Shown here: positions 1-7,235 of the stretch, one piece after another | Layout of the letters: each line of letters starts with the position of its first letter | Numbering within the stretch: position 1 is the stretch's first letter | NCBI GenBank assembly: GCA_031973435.1 | Contig: DALYDA010000013.1 | Location: forward strand, 1 to 21,119 | Origin: HK-STAS-PATE-34 sp031973435 | GTDB lineage: Bacteria > Patescibacteriota > Minisyncoccia > Phycocordibacterales > UBA9973 | DNA length: 21,119 nucleotides | Direction of reading: 5' to 3' | The notes under the pieces: generated by a model | Seen by the model: only the letters and a program-made list of their open reading frames with translations | Database searches by the model: none | Told to the model about the DNA's origin: nothing | Translations under genes and position numbers: made by a program

Positions 1-426
1 ATCTATAATGACCTTTCGAAAACCTTTTTCTTCCAGTTCCGTGATCATCCTTACCAGCAAGATAAATTTCTGTACTGAAGCTATATCTGTTGGTACTCCG
101 AAAAATTCGTTTATCATGTCAGAAAATGCCACTATACCAAAATCCTCTTGGAACTGATCGAGATACTTTACTGAGCGGTCCTTTTCATCGAAAGTGGTAA
201 TCGGGTAAAAGGACACAGACTCTATCACCCCTATGGACAATTTGTCGTCCACCGAAATTATCTTGTTTGGCTCTATGCCCTTTAGACCCAGCGATGAAGA
301 GACACTGTGTCCTCCGTCATAGTCGATGATAGCTACCTTTTCCACAGAGGAAAGGTACAGAGCCAAAGATACAGCGGAAGTTGTCTTCCCAACCCCTCCC
401 TTTCCTGCAAATATTGTTAATTCCAT
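1..426 (-). CDS. ArsA/ParA-family P-loop ATPase, N-terminal part
   Basis: The gene starts at ATG 426 and runs off the left edge, so only the first 142 residues are seen. Residues 8-16 read GKGGVGKTT, the deviant Walker A of the SIMIBI class (ParA, MinD, ArsA/Get3). It is followed by IDYDGGHSVSSSLG, which resembles the ArsA form (DPAHSLSD) more than the ParA form (DLDPQGN). The visible part ends in VIID, the start of Walker B. Middle residues (YLDQFQEDFG, then a short helix and FGVP) also fit ArsA-type ATPases. The family couples ATP hydrolysis to moving proteins or anions; the substrate here is unknown. There is no signal peptide. It is divergent from the helicase at 627. It could instead be a ParA-like partitioning ATPase, but it is not next to parB (15168). 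Confidence 0.7.
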   Translation of the reverse strand, partial: MELTIFAGKGGVGKTTSAVSLALYLSSVEKVAIIDYDGGHSVSSSLGLKGIEPNKIISVDDKLSIGVIESVSFYPITTFDEKDRSVKYLDQFQEDFGIVAFSDMINEFFGVPTDIASVQKFILLVRMITELEEKGFRKVIID

Positions 427-445
427 GTTTTTTTGCTTTTTCAGA

Positions 446-474
446 AGATTACGCTAAAAGCAGAGATTTGACAA
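446..474 (-). promoter_or_regulatory. Promoter of the ArsA/ParA-like gene
   Basis: On the minus strand TTGTCA (474-469), a 17-bp spacer and TAATCT (451-446) lie upstream of ATG 426. The predicted leader is about 12 nt and has no Shine-Dalgarno. The -35 hexamer overlaps the -35 hexamer of the opposite promoter almost completely. Confidence 0.5.
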
Positions 475-496
475 GAAGGCATAAATATATTAGTAT
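468..496 (+). promoter_or_regulatory. Promoter upstream of the DEAD-box helicase gene
   Basis: A perfect TTGACA (468-473), a 17-bp spacer and TAGTAT (491-496). It predicts a transcript start near 503 and an untranslated leader of about 125 nt before ATG 627, which is long for this window. The leader contains the palindrome at 555-568. Confidence 0.5.
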
Positions 497-554
497 ATAG
501 AGGTAAGATTTTCTCATTGGTTTCCCTCTTTCAATAGAGACCAAGAATATATAT

Positions 555-568
555 AGAACATTTGTTCT
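555..568. promoter_or_regulatory. 14-bp palindrome of SOS-box form
   Basis: AGAACATTTGTTCT has the GAAC-N4-GTTC core of the LexA/DinR box of Gram-positive bacteria. It lies between the strong promoter at 468-496 and the helicase start at 627. Only the form is seen. Whether this genome encodes LexA is not known from the window. Confidence 0.35.
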
Positions 569-626
569 TATGAAACTAAAGAGATATTTATCGGCTTACA
601 CTCTTTAGTCAATAACAAATACTATA

Positions 627-2087
627 ATGTATCAAAACAAAAGTAGTCACTCAGGTGGCGCTAGATCTGGCGGTAGACCGTCTGGATCAGGGGCAAGTAG
701 AGGAAGAAGTGCAGGAGGAAGCAAAGGTAGAAGCGAAGGAGGAAAACCATCATATTATAAAAGTGGAGCGTCAGGATCATCAGGTCCGAGACGATCTTTT
801 GGTGCAGGCAAACCTCGCTCAGTAAGCGGTATCGGAAACGCTGCTCCAAGCAGAAGCACAGGAAGCAGTAGTGGTAGAAGTGGTGGGTATAGTAGTTCCC
901 CACGTCGCTCATTTGGCGGTGGTGGAGGAAGTAGACCTCGACACGGAAGTGGTGGTGGAAACAGATCTCGAGGAAGATTTGCTGGAAAAGCGATAGACGT
1001 CTCGAAGTTCATAAACAAAGTTGCTATCACAGAAGTTGCAGAAGTATTCATACCAGCACATCATTTCAACGACTTCCATATAGAACAAGCACTCAAAGGA
1101 GCAATCGCAAAAAGAGAGTTCATCCTCCCTACTCCGATTCAGGACAAAGTAATACCACATATACTAGACGGACAAGACGTAGTAGGACTCGCAAACACAG
1201 GAACTGGAAAGACGGCTGCATTTTTGATCCCACTTATAAACAAAGTGATCAAGGACAAAAACCAAAAAGCAATAATCATCGCCCCTACTCGCGAACTCGC
1301 ACAACAAATAGACGAAGAACTAAAACTCTTCACTCGAACTATGGGTATCATGTCTGCAGTATGTGTTGGTGGAACAAACATGAGTAAACAGCTTAGGGAC
1401 CTAGGACGATATCACAACTTCGTAATAGGAACTCCAGGTAGAATCAAGGACATGGTAGAGAGAAAGAAAATCGATCTATCAAAATTCCAATCTATCGTAC
1501 TCGATGAAGCAGACAGAATGCTAGACATGGGATTCGTAAACGATATGCGCTTTGTGATGGAAAAGATGCCAGCAGATAGACACAGTCTATTTTTCTCAGC
1601 AACACTTCCAAAAGGTGTAGCAGACCTAGTGTCTTCTTTCCTAAAGAATCCTGTAACTGTTTCTGTAAAGACGCAAGAAACTGCAAAGAACATCGAGCAA
1701 GATGTTATAAAGGTATCTCGAGAAAAGAAGTTCGACGAACTCGCAAAACTACTTTCAAACTCTGAGTTCAAAAAAGTTCTCGTCTTTGGTAGAACAAAGC
1801 ATGGAGTTGAGAAACTATCGAAAGATCTTTTCAAGCTTGGATTCAAGGCTGACTCTATACACGGAGACAAAACTCAAGCAAAAAGACAAAAAACACTAAA
1901 CAAATTTAAGCTAAATGAAATAAGTATTCTTCTTGCGACAGACGTCGCGGCAAGAGGACTAGACATAGATGACATAACTCATGTTATAAACTACGATATA
2001 CCGGAAAGTCATGAAGACTATGTTCACCGAATAGGTAGAACAGGCAGAGGGAATAAAAAAGGAAAAGCCCTAACATTCATAGACTAA
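627..2087 (+). CDS. DEAD-box ATP-dependent RNA helicase with a Gly/Ser/Arg-rich N-terminal tail
   Basis: The helicase motifs appear in order: Q motif (PTPIQ, about 168-172), motif I ANTGTGKT (189-196), Ia APTRELAQQ (219-227), GG (248-249), Ib GTPGR (268-272), II DEAD (293-296), III SAT (324-326), V ATDVAARGLD and VI HRIGRTGR. It should unwind RNA duplexes in ribosome assembly, mRNA turnover or cold adaptation. Residues 1-118 are unusual: low-complexity G, S and R with many RSGG/GGR repeats and no acid, probably a disordered RNA-binding tail moved from the usual C-terminal position. The protein ends right after motif VI, so it has no C-terminal extension. No Shine-Dalgarno precedes ATG 627, and no other in-frame ATG lies before the helicase core. 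The gene is monocistronic, closed by the terminator at 2094. Confidence 0.93.
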   Translation: MYQNKSSHSGGARSGGRPSGSGASRGRSAGGSKGRSEGGKPSYYKSGASGSSGPRRSFGAGKPRSVSGIGNAAPSRSTGSSSGRSGGYSSSPRRSFGGGGGSRPRHGSGGGNRSRGRFAGKAIDVSKFINKVAITEVAEVFIPAHHFNDFHIEQALKGAIAKREFILPTPIQDKVIPHILDGQDVVGLANTGTGKTAAFLIPLINKVIKDKNQKAIIIAPTRELAQQIDEELKLFTRTMGIMSAVCVGGTNMSKQLRDLGRYHNFVIGTPGRIKDMVERKKIDLSKFQSIVLDEADRMLDMGFVNDMRFVMEKMPADRHSLFFSATLPKGVADLVSSFLKNPVTVSVKTQETAKNIEQDVIKVSREKKFDELAKLLSNSEFKKVLVFGRTKHGVEKLSKDLFKLGFKADSIHGDKTQAKRQKTLNKFKLNEISILLATDVAARGLDIDDITHVINYDIPESHEDYVHRIGRTGRGNKKGKALTFID

Positions 2088-2093
2088 TACAGG

Positions 2094-2133
2094 AAAACAA
2101 AATCCTCTCGCGACTGCGAGGGGATTTTGTTTT
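2094..2133. terminator. Bidirectional terminator between helicase and serine hydrolase genes
   Basis: The arms 2094-2111 and 2116-2133 pair over 18 positions (one G-T pair) around the loop GACT. The A-rich and T-rich outer parts provide a T-tract on both strands, so it serves both converging genes. Confidence 0.85.
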
Positions 2134-2138
2134 ATATA

Positions 2139-3098
2139 TTATCTGAAGTTTCTATCGACTTCTTTGTAAGTAAATCTAGAAATTTCTTCTATTGCCTGAG
2201 ACATTTTAGTGAGATCATTTCCCCTTGTCATTATGCAGATCACATACGGACTATTTGGATAATATACTATTCCGCAATCATGAAGTTGCTCTTCTTCACC
2301 TATCTTTCTTTCACCGAACTTGTGAGAAACAATGACTCCCTCAGGGACTCCTGCAACTATACCGTCTTTGTATTGAGTATATGAGAGCACTTGTAGTGCA
2401 ATATCGGAATTTGCAAAGTTAAGATATGATCCGTTATACAAAATTCGAAAGAATCTAGAATATGTCCTTACGTCCATGAAATTCTCTTCTGCGTCATTCG
2501 CAGGTAACTCTATACCCAAATCATCAAATACTTTATACCCAAAAGTGGTGCTGTTTTTAAACAGTATACGAAGTGCTGAATTATCAGAATACTGGATCAT
2601 TCTGTTTATGAGATTTTGCACACTATACGAGTTACCAATCTCCATGAATTCTTCTGGTTTTATATTTTGTTTATCATAATTGTCATCGAGTGGACTAAAT
2701 ACATATGTTCTATCCATGAGTGTTGGATCAGTCTCTGCTTCTTTAAAATATGACATCATAAGCGGAAGCTTCATAAGAGATGCAGGAGAAAATTTTTCAT
2801 TTTCATCTATACCAACCCACAAACCGTTATTTAAGTCTCTAAAGTAGTAAGAGATATCATCCACTGTTCCATTTTGCATTAGAGTATCTGCAAGGGCATT
2901 TACTTCTTTGTCAAAAGACTCCAACTCATTGGATTCGAAACTATCACACTCAAGAAGCGGAGAAATAAATTCATACTTATCTTTGAATCTTTCTTCTGAG
3001 AAATTTATTTCGTGATTGTCATGAAAAAAATACAAAACCATAGCACCCACAAAAAATCCGAGTGCAAATATTCCTGTTTTCATGTATGAGACTTTCAT
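2139..3098 (-). CDS. Membrane-anchored beta-lactamase-fold serine hydrolase
   Basis: 319 residues. Residues 9-25 form one hydrophobic segment after a basic start, so the enzyme is probably anchored with its domain outside. The class A beta-lactamase/DD-peptidase motifs are present at family spacing: SLMK (S107, K110), SDN (171-173) and HKFG (259-262). The last is normally KTG, so the threonine that binds the substrate carboxylate is Phe here, and no clear ExxLN general base is seen between the second and third motifs. This favours a penicillin-binding or esterase-like enzyme acting on peptidoglycan, or a non-catalytic protein, rather than an antibiotic-degrading lactamase. ATG 3098 lies 13 nt after the dnaX stop with AGGAG about 15 nt upstream, so it is probably translated from the dnaX transcript. 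An in-frame ATG five codons later is a possible alternative start. Confidence 0.8.
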   Translation of the reverse strand: MKVSYMKTGIFALGFFVGAMVLYFFHDNHEINFSEERFKDKYEFISPLLECDSFESNELESFDKEVNALADTLMQNGTVDDISYYFRDLNNGLWVGIDENEKFSPASLMKLPLMMSYFKEAETDPTLMDRTYVFSPLDDNYDKQNIKPEEFMEIGNSYSVQNLINRMIQYSDNSALRILFKNSTTFGYKVFDDLGIELPANDAEENFMDVRTYSRFFRILYNGSYLNFANSDIALQVLSYTQYKDGIVAGVPEGVIVSHKFGERKIGEEEQLHDCGIVYYPNSPYVICIMTRGNDLTKMSQAIEEISRFTYKEVDRNFR

Positions 3099-3111
3099 CT
3101 GTTTATATATT

Positions 3112-4137
3112 CTACTCCTGATTCTTTATGAGAACAACCTCAAGAGGCAGTGCTGGACTGGACGACTCTCTCATAAGTGGCAAGACTTCTAGTAAGCTTA
3201 GTAGTGTTCCCGATGTGACAGTTTTGCTCTTGGAAGTATCTATAGCGTCCAACACACTTCTGTCATTCTCGCTTATGGAGTTTGAGAAATACTTTTTCTC
3301 TTCTTTTGCATATCTAGATATGAGAAGGTATCGAAACTTGGTTATCGCAAGGCGAGCAAAAAGTAACATATCCGAACCTCTCTCCACTGACTCTCGAAGT
3401 GCCTTTATGCCAAGAGCGGCATCTGACTCTGCTATCGCTCTTACATAGTCGTTTACCAACACGCTTTTTGGAGCACCGGTTATGTTCTCTACTTCTTCTT
3501 CCTTTATCGTCTTATCAGAAGATGCACTCATTACCTTTTGTAGTATTCCGAGTGTATCGCGGAAAGATCCGTCCCCTGCTATCGAGATAATCTCAAGAGA
3601 TCCATCTTCCAGTTTTAATCCTTCCTTTTTTGCAATATCAGCTACAAACTTTTTCAATGTATCTATAGAAGGAATCTTGAATTCAAAACACACACAACGA
3701 GAGATGATAGTTTCAGGTATCTTGTCGAGTTCCGTTGTGGCGAGCACGAACACAACATATTTTGGTGGCTCTTCTAGTGTCTTTAAAAGTGCTCCCCATG
3801 CATCCTTGGTCAGCATGTGAACTTCGTCGATGATATAGACTTTGTACTTGGAGTCAAAAGGCAGGGCTCTTACACTCTCACGCAGATTTCGGATATCATC
3901 TATTCCTCTGTTTGATGCAGCATCTATCTCGAAAAGGTCGTTTGCAGATGTGCCTAGTTCGTTTGCGAGTATGCGAGCAATAGATGTCTTTCCGAGACCT
4001 CTTCCTCCTGAGAAAAGATAAGCATGAGAAACTTTGTCATCTTCAATAGACGAAGAAAGTGTGTTTACTATATGGTCCTGTCCCACCACCTCATCAAAGG
4101 TTTTTGAGCGGTATTTTCTGTACAAAACTTCTTGCAT
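3112..4137 (-). CDS. dnaX: DNA polymerase III subunit gamma/tau (clamp-loader ATPase), short form
   Basis: AAA+ motor subunit of the clamp loader, which loads the sliding clamp for replication. The family start LYRKYRSKTFDEVVGQ follows Met 4137; the open frame extends 29 codons further upstream but has no family match there. Walker A is GGRGLGKTS (44-52), Walker B IIDEVH (102-107), sensor 1 LATTE (132-136), and the SRC arginine-finger motif is at 146-148. The zinc module (four Cys between Walker A and EIDAASNRG in most bacteria) is missing: only about 15 residues separate the two motifs. At 341 aa it ends after the collar-like domain, so it corresponds to a gamma-like form without the tau extension. 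No frameshift slippery site is needed. It heads a two-gene unit with the serine hydrolase. Confidence 0.93.
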   Translation of the reverse strand: MQEVLYRKYRSKTFDEVVGQDHIVNTLSSSIEDDKVSHAYLFSGGRGLGKTSIARILANELGTSANDLFEIDAASNRGIDDIRNLRESVRALPFDSKYKVYIIDEVHMLTKDAWGALLKTLEEPPKYVVFVLATTELDKIPETIISRCVCFEFKIPSIDTLKKFVADIAKKEGLKLEDGSLEIISIAGDGSFRDTLGILQKVMSASSDKTIKEEEVENITGAPKSVLVNDYVRAIAESDAALGIKALRESVERGSDMLLFARLAITKFRYLLISRYAKEEKKYFSNSISENDRSVLDAIDTSKSKTVTSGTLLSLLEVLPLMRESSSPALPLEVVLIKNQE

Positions 4138-4143
4138 GGGAAG

Positions 4144-4152
4144 ATTATAGCA
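4144..4152 (-). promoter_or_regulatory. Extended -10 promoter giving a leaderless dnaX mRNA
   Basis: On the minus strand TGCTATAAT (4152-4144) is a perfect extended -10. Six nucleotides, CTTCCC, separate it from the A of ATG 4137, so transcription should begin at the start codon itself. No convincing -35 is seen, as is usual for extended -10 promoters. Confidence 0.7.
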
Positions 4153-4164
4153 TTGTAATGGAAT

Positions 4165-4201
4165 AAATAAAAAAGACCTTGTATTAGGATACAGGTCTTT
4201 T
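4165..4201 (-). terminator. Terminator overlapping the end of the 4184-4720 gene
   Basis: The arms 4171-4184 and 4189-4201 pair with one bulged T, followed on the minus strand by a T-rich run. The upstream arm is coding sequence, and the TAA stop (4186-4184) sits at the top of the hairpin. The dnaX promoter begins 13 bp further on. Confidence 0.75.
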
Positions 4202-4720
4202 TGCTTCGAAAAGGATTCTTTCACCCAGAGGCTCCCAGCGATTGTTTGCTGGTGAGAATATTTGGGGCTCTATTCCTATGATTTCCAACTTTCTTCCAGA
4301 AAGTTTCTCTCCGAGAGTGGCTGAGATCTTCCTGCGGAGATGCTCCTTTTCTGGACCGATGAAAATCTGGACAGAGAATTCGGGCTCGCGTATCGTTCCA
4401 TCAGAAATATCTACTAAGAAAGTTTTCAATCTCTTGAAAGTGTCTTTGACTGGATAAATAGGAGTGTACTTGCCTACTACCAAGTTTTCTTTCGGTGAGC
4501 TAAATTCTCCCAAGGTTATAGAAAAAGGATTTTGCTTTTCTGCCACACTTTTAAGCGATGCAAAGAAAGTTCCTTTTTTGTGTACTCCTGTTTTCAGAAA
4601 GAAACCTGGAACTGCATATATTGCAAACTCCTTAAGTTTCAAATCGAACTTATCTCCTGCTTCATCGAGTAAATCTCGTGGGATATCACGGATCAGAAGC
4701 AATATTTTTACTTTTGCCAT
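4184..4720 (-). CDS. Uncharacterised 178-aa protein, weakly like 2H phosphoesterases
   Basis: I do not recognise this family with confidence. The layout of about 180 residues, with an early strand-rich half (AIYAVPGFFLKTG, FSITLGEF) and a later FSVQIFIGPEKEH, recalls the two repeats of the 2'-5' RNA ligase-like (2H) fold. However, neither position where HxT or HxS should stand has histidine, so catalysis by that mechanism is unlikely. There is no signal peptide or membrane segment. It is transcribed alone, with its own promoter (4739-4767) and a terminator whose hairpin includes the last codons. The start at ATG 4720 is preceded by GAGG at about 13 nt, too far for an ideal ribosome site. Confidence 0.7.
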   Translation of the reverse strand: MAKVKILLLIRDIPRDLLDEAGDKFDLKLKEFAIYAVPGFFLKTGVHKKGTFFASLKSVAEKQNPFSITLGEFSSPKENLVVGKYTPIYPVKDTFKRLKTFLVDISDGTIREPEFSVQIFIGPEKEHLRRKISATLGEKLSGRKLEIIGIEPQIFSPANNRWEPLGERILFEAKRPVS

Positions 4721-4738
4721 GTTAAGTTATTTTCCTCA

Positions 4739-4767
4739 AGCGTACTATCCGGTACACCATATGTCAA
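4739..4767 (-). promoter_or_regulatory. Promoter of the 178-aa gene
   Basis: A perfect TTGACA (4767-4762), a 17-bp spacer and a weak -10, TACGCT (4744-4739), on the minus strand. Transcription would start near 4732, leaving a leader of about 12 nt. Confidence 0.5.
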
Positions 4768-4791
4768 ATAAAAAAACCGGACAAAACCGGT
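4768..4791 (-). terminator. Terminator of the serS-ftsQ-dus-hypothetical operon
   Basis: ACCGG (4776-4780 on plus) pairs with CCGGT (4787-4791) around a 6-nt loop. The minus strand then has a run of T (4775-4768). It lies 14 bp after the stop of the 4805 gene and directly before the next promoter. Confidence 0.75.
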
Positions 4792-4804
4792 ATCTTTAAT
4801 TTAC

Positions 4805-5242
4805 TTATTTAGAAGAAAACAGAGACTTAATTTTCTCAATAAACCAAAACTTTGGTTTATTGGAAAAAAGCGCAAGTAACTCTTCATACTCACCATCTTT
4901 TAATTTCCAATTTTTTAAGTCTTCCCATGTCATAGACTGAAAGTCCACATGTGCCCTCCAATATATCTGTGACAAAATACCCCTTGAAAATCCTCCGTCA
5001 TGTACAACGATGACATCACCTGATTTAAAACAAGAATGCTCATACAAACTATCTGTTTCAAATTTAACAAATGTTTGGTTGTCATTTGTTCTTAATCGCC
5101 GAACAATAATTGTTCTACTTTGACCATCCTCAACATAAGTCATTACGGTTGTAAAAGCCCTTCTTCCAAAACCCGCTGGTCTAAGTCTGGCTGATATTCC
5201 ATATCTTTTTGAAAGGATCTCTACTATTTCTTTTTCTAGCAT
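4805..5242 (-). CDS. Hypothetical 145-aa cytosolic protein
   Basis: I do not recognise the family. The protein is mixed alpha/beta: a helical start (LEKEIVEILSKRYG), a basic patch with FGRRAFTTVMTYV, strands with IIVRRLR and VIVVHDGGFSRG, and a helical, charged C-terminus containing MTWEDLKNW and ending FSSK. There are no membrane segments, cysteine clusters or known catalytic signatures. It is the last gene of the apparent operon behind dus, from which 30 nt separate it, and is followed by a terminator. ATG 5242 has no Shine-Dalgarno. Coding is supported by the open frame across 145 codons, by the operon position and by a terminator just after the stop. Confidence 0.7.
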   Translation of the reverse strand: MLEKEIVEILSKRYGISARLRPAGFGRRAFTTVMTYVEDGQSRTIIVRRLRTNDNQTFVKFETDSLYEHSCFKSGDVIVVHDGGFSRGILSQIYWRAHVDFQSMTWEDLKNWKLKDGEYEELLALFSNKPKFWFIEKIKSLFSSK

Positions 5243-5272
5243 TATTCAATTTTTCGTCATTCTATACCAAAA

Positions 5273-6361
5273 CTACTTTTTTAGGAAATCTGAAACAATT
5301 TCTTGTATCTCTTTCGCAGAATTACCACCTTCAAAAAGTTTACTTCTTAGCTCCCCCGCTCCGTGGAACCCGTGAACATAACCTTTGAAATGTTTTTTCA
5401 TTATTGAAAAGCTTTTCACTTGACCCAATTCTTTTTCAAAAGTTTCTGCATGATAAACGAGCATCTCCAATTTTTCTTTTAACGGAACTTCACTTATAGA
5501 ATATGCTTTCGAGCCAAGTATTTTCTTTTGCCATTTTCGAGGAACAAGTCTGGCCCAGAACTTCCCGAAACTCTGACCTCTTCTGGAAACTTGAATTTTG
5601 CGATCAAATATCCAANNNNNNNNNNTCCAAGGATTACCTAGTACCGCTCTCCCTATCATGACTCCATCTACGCCGCTCTCTTTTGCCTTTACCAATCCGT
5701 CCTCGATATCTTTTACATCACCGTTCCCGATGATGATAGTGTTCGGACTTATCTTGTCGCGAAGGATCACAACACGTTTTAGATAATCCCAGTTAGCTGG
5801 AACCTTGGACAAATCTTTTCTTGTTCGTGCGTGTACAGTAAGAGCATCTACTCCTTCTTCGAGAATCATACGGATCCAAGTATCTATCTCATCTTTTCTA
5901 TAACCTACACGAGTCTTCACTGAAACAGGCAAATCCCCTGCTCCTCTTTTTGCGGCACGAATAACGAGCTTCGCAATCTCTGGTGTTTCTATCATCTTTG
6001 CTCCACATCCTTGCTTTTCGATCGTTTTGTCAGGACAACCCATATTTATATCGATCCCATCGAATCCAAGATCTTTACAAAGCTTACTTGCCGTCTCTAT
6101 GTTTTCTGGATTACTAGAAAATATCTGAGCGACTATAGGACGGTGGTTTTCACGAAACTTCAAATCATACATAAGCGCCTCTCTGCCGGGAGAGCAAAGG
6201 CCATTGGCAGAAACAAACTCCGTCCAGAAAATATCTGGACCTCCGTCGAGGCTTGAGTGCCTACTAGCGATGGCGATCACTTCTCGGAATGCTACATCTG
6301 TTACATCTGCCATCGGAGCAAGTGCAAAAAAAGGCTTCGGTAAATTTTTCCAAAAGTTCAT
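5273..6361 (-). CDS. dus: tRNA-dihydrouridine synthase
   Basis: FMN-dependent enzyme that reduces uridine to dihydrouridine in tRNA D-loops. Family motifs seen in order: LAPMADVTDVAFR near the start (FMN site), GIDINMGCP followed by a QGCGAKM segment (the cysteine of this loop is the usual proton donor), VKTRVGY, TVHARTR, IIGNGDV and GVMIGRAVLGNPW. The C-terminal helical RNA-binding domain includes KHFKGYVHGF. A 10-N gap lies between GNPW and WIFD. The reading frame continues across it, but the flanks suggest the gap is artificial and that the true product is 357 aa. ATG 6361 lies 2 nt behind the ftsQ stop, so translation is coupled. No Shine-Dalgarno is present. The subfamily (DusB-like or other) cannot be settled here. 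Confidence 0.93.
   Translation of the reverse strand: MNFWKNLPKPFFALAPMADVTDVAFREVIAIASRHSSLDGGPDIFWTEFVSANGLCSPGREALMYDLKFRENHRPIVAQIFSSNPENIETASKLCKDLGFDGIDINMGCPDKTIEKQGCGAKMIETPEIAKLVIRAAKRGAGDLPVSVKTRVGYRKDEIDTWIRMILEEGVDALTVHARTRKDLSKVPANWDYLKRVVILRDKISPNTIIIGNGDVKDIEDGLVKAKESGVDGVMIGRAVLGNPWXXXXWIFDRKIQVSRRGQSFGKFWARLVPRKWQKKILGSKAYSISEVPLKEKLEMLVYHAETFEKELGQVKSFSIMKKHFKGYVHGFHGAGELRSKLFEGGNSAKEIQEIVSDFLKK
5616..5625. other. Assembly gap of 10 N inside dus, probably spurious
   Basis: The five bases TCCAA occur on both sides (5611-5615 and 5626-5630). Merging them removes 15 positions, exactly five codons, and restores the family sequence GNPWIFD. Confidence 0.8.
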
Positions 6362-6363
6362 AA

Positions 6364-7224
6364 CTAAAACGTTGGTGAGAATTTGTAATACACTTTGTTG
6401 TCGAAGCGGATATCTAGATATTCAAGATTTGCAAAATTGTTTTGCTTTTCTGATAGCAATGGTTCTTGTGTCATCGCAAGAGCGAGATCGTTTAGTCTAT
6501 CGTCAGATTTCTCATCATACAAAAGATATATATGAGCATCGTTCCCACCCACACTAACCAAAATATCTACTTGTTTTTCTTTCAAGATGGTAAATCTAGA
6601 GACATCAAATCCTAGATACTCAACCTTGTCTACAATACCAAGGAGGCGTAAGAATGTTTCTTCGTCTACAAAATCTGTTCCAAGAACTTCATCTCTTCCA
6701 ATGTCACTTGGGCCGTAAAATCGTAAATACGCTGATCCTGAAAAGTATGGTGATTCATCAAAGATATGGCCTCTCGAATCTAGGAAGTAACACTGGTTAG
6801 TATCGAGATTATCCTTTCCGCACCATAGATACGAACCTTCGTACTCTTTCACACGAAGAAGAAGTGTCTGACCGTTGCGATAGAACTTAACATTTTCTAT
6901 TCTGGAAAAACGCGCATCTAGATGAGACTCGACATCATTTTTCTGATAAAAGACGATACTGTCTCTTGGAAGCATGAGGGCAAGTCTTCCCTCTATCTTT
7001 GTACTCACAAATTCCTCTACCTCGTTTGCAACCAAAACCTTTGTTCCGTTCACTACAACCTTATCAAATCTCAAAAATGGCAAATTCAGCAGAACAAGTA
7101 GCACAACTACAAAAACACAAAAAAGAATCGAGAGTTTATAAAAAACTCTTTTTCTCTTTCTTATTTTCTTCTCCCTTATAGAACGCAAATGTGGAGAATC
7201 AAACTTGCGTGAGTTGTTTGGCAT
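6364..7224 (-). CDS. ftsQ: FtsQ/DivIB-like cell division protein
   Basis: Bitopic membrane protein of the division complex. A strongly basic cytoplasmic tail (residues 1-27, rich in R and K) is followed by one membrane segment (about 28-50). Then comes a POTRA-like stretch beginning FDKVVVNGTKVLVANEVEEFV, and a C-terminal domain ending NLEYLDIRFDNKVYYK, which matches the closing strand of FtsQ (YIDLRF.N..YYK). At 286 aa the length is normal. It is not in a dcw cluster but sits between serS (11 nt upstream) and dus (2 nt downstream), so it is expressed from the serS transcript. Identification rests on topology and these two motifs because the family is divergent. Confidence 0.78.
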   Translation of the reverse strand: MPNNSRKFDSPHLRSIREKKIRKRKRVFYKLSILFCVFVVVLLVLLNLPFLRFDKVVVNGTKVLVANEVEEFVSTKIEGRLALMLPRDSIVFYQKNDVESHLDARFSRIENVKFYRNGQTLLLRVKEYEGSYLWCGKDNLDTNQCYFLDSRGHIFDESPYFSGSAYLRFYGPSDIGRDEVLGTDFVDEETFLRLLGIVDKVEYLGFDVSRFTILKEKQVDILVSVGGNDAHIYLLYDEKSDDRLNDLALAMTQEPLLSEKQNNFANLEYLDIRFDNKVYYKFSPTF

Positions 7225-7235
7225 TTTATATTTTG

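Noticed and set aside
1..426. Calling the left-edge ATPase ParA
   Set aside because: The DGGHS segment after the first beta strands fits ArsA-type ATPases better, and parB is 15 kb away.
4138..4224. N-terminal extension of DnaX by 29 residues
   Set aside because: It would run through the preceding gene's terminator and the dnaX promoter, and family similarity begins at Met 4137.
5101..5115. GAACAATAATTGTTC as a second SOS box
   Set aside because: The half-site spacing is 7 rather than 4, and it lies within coding sequence.
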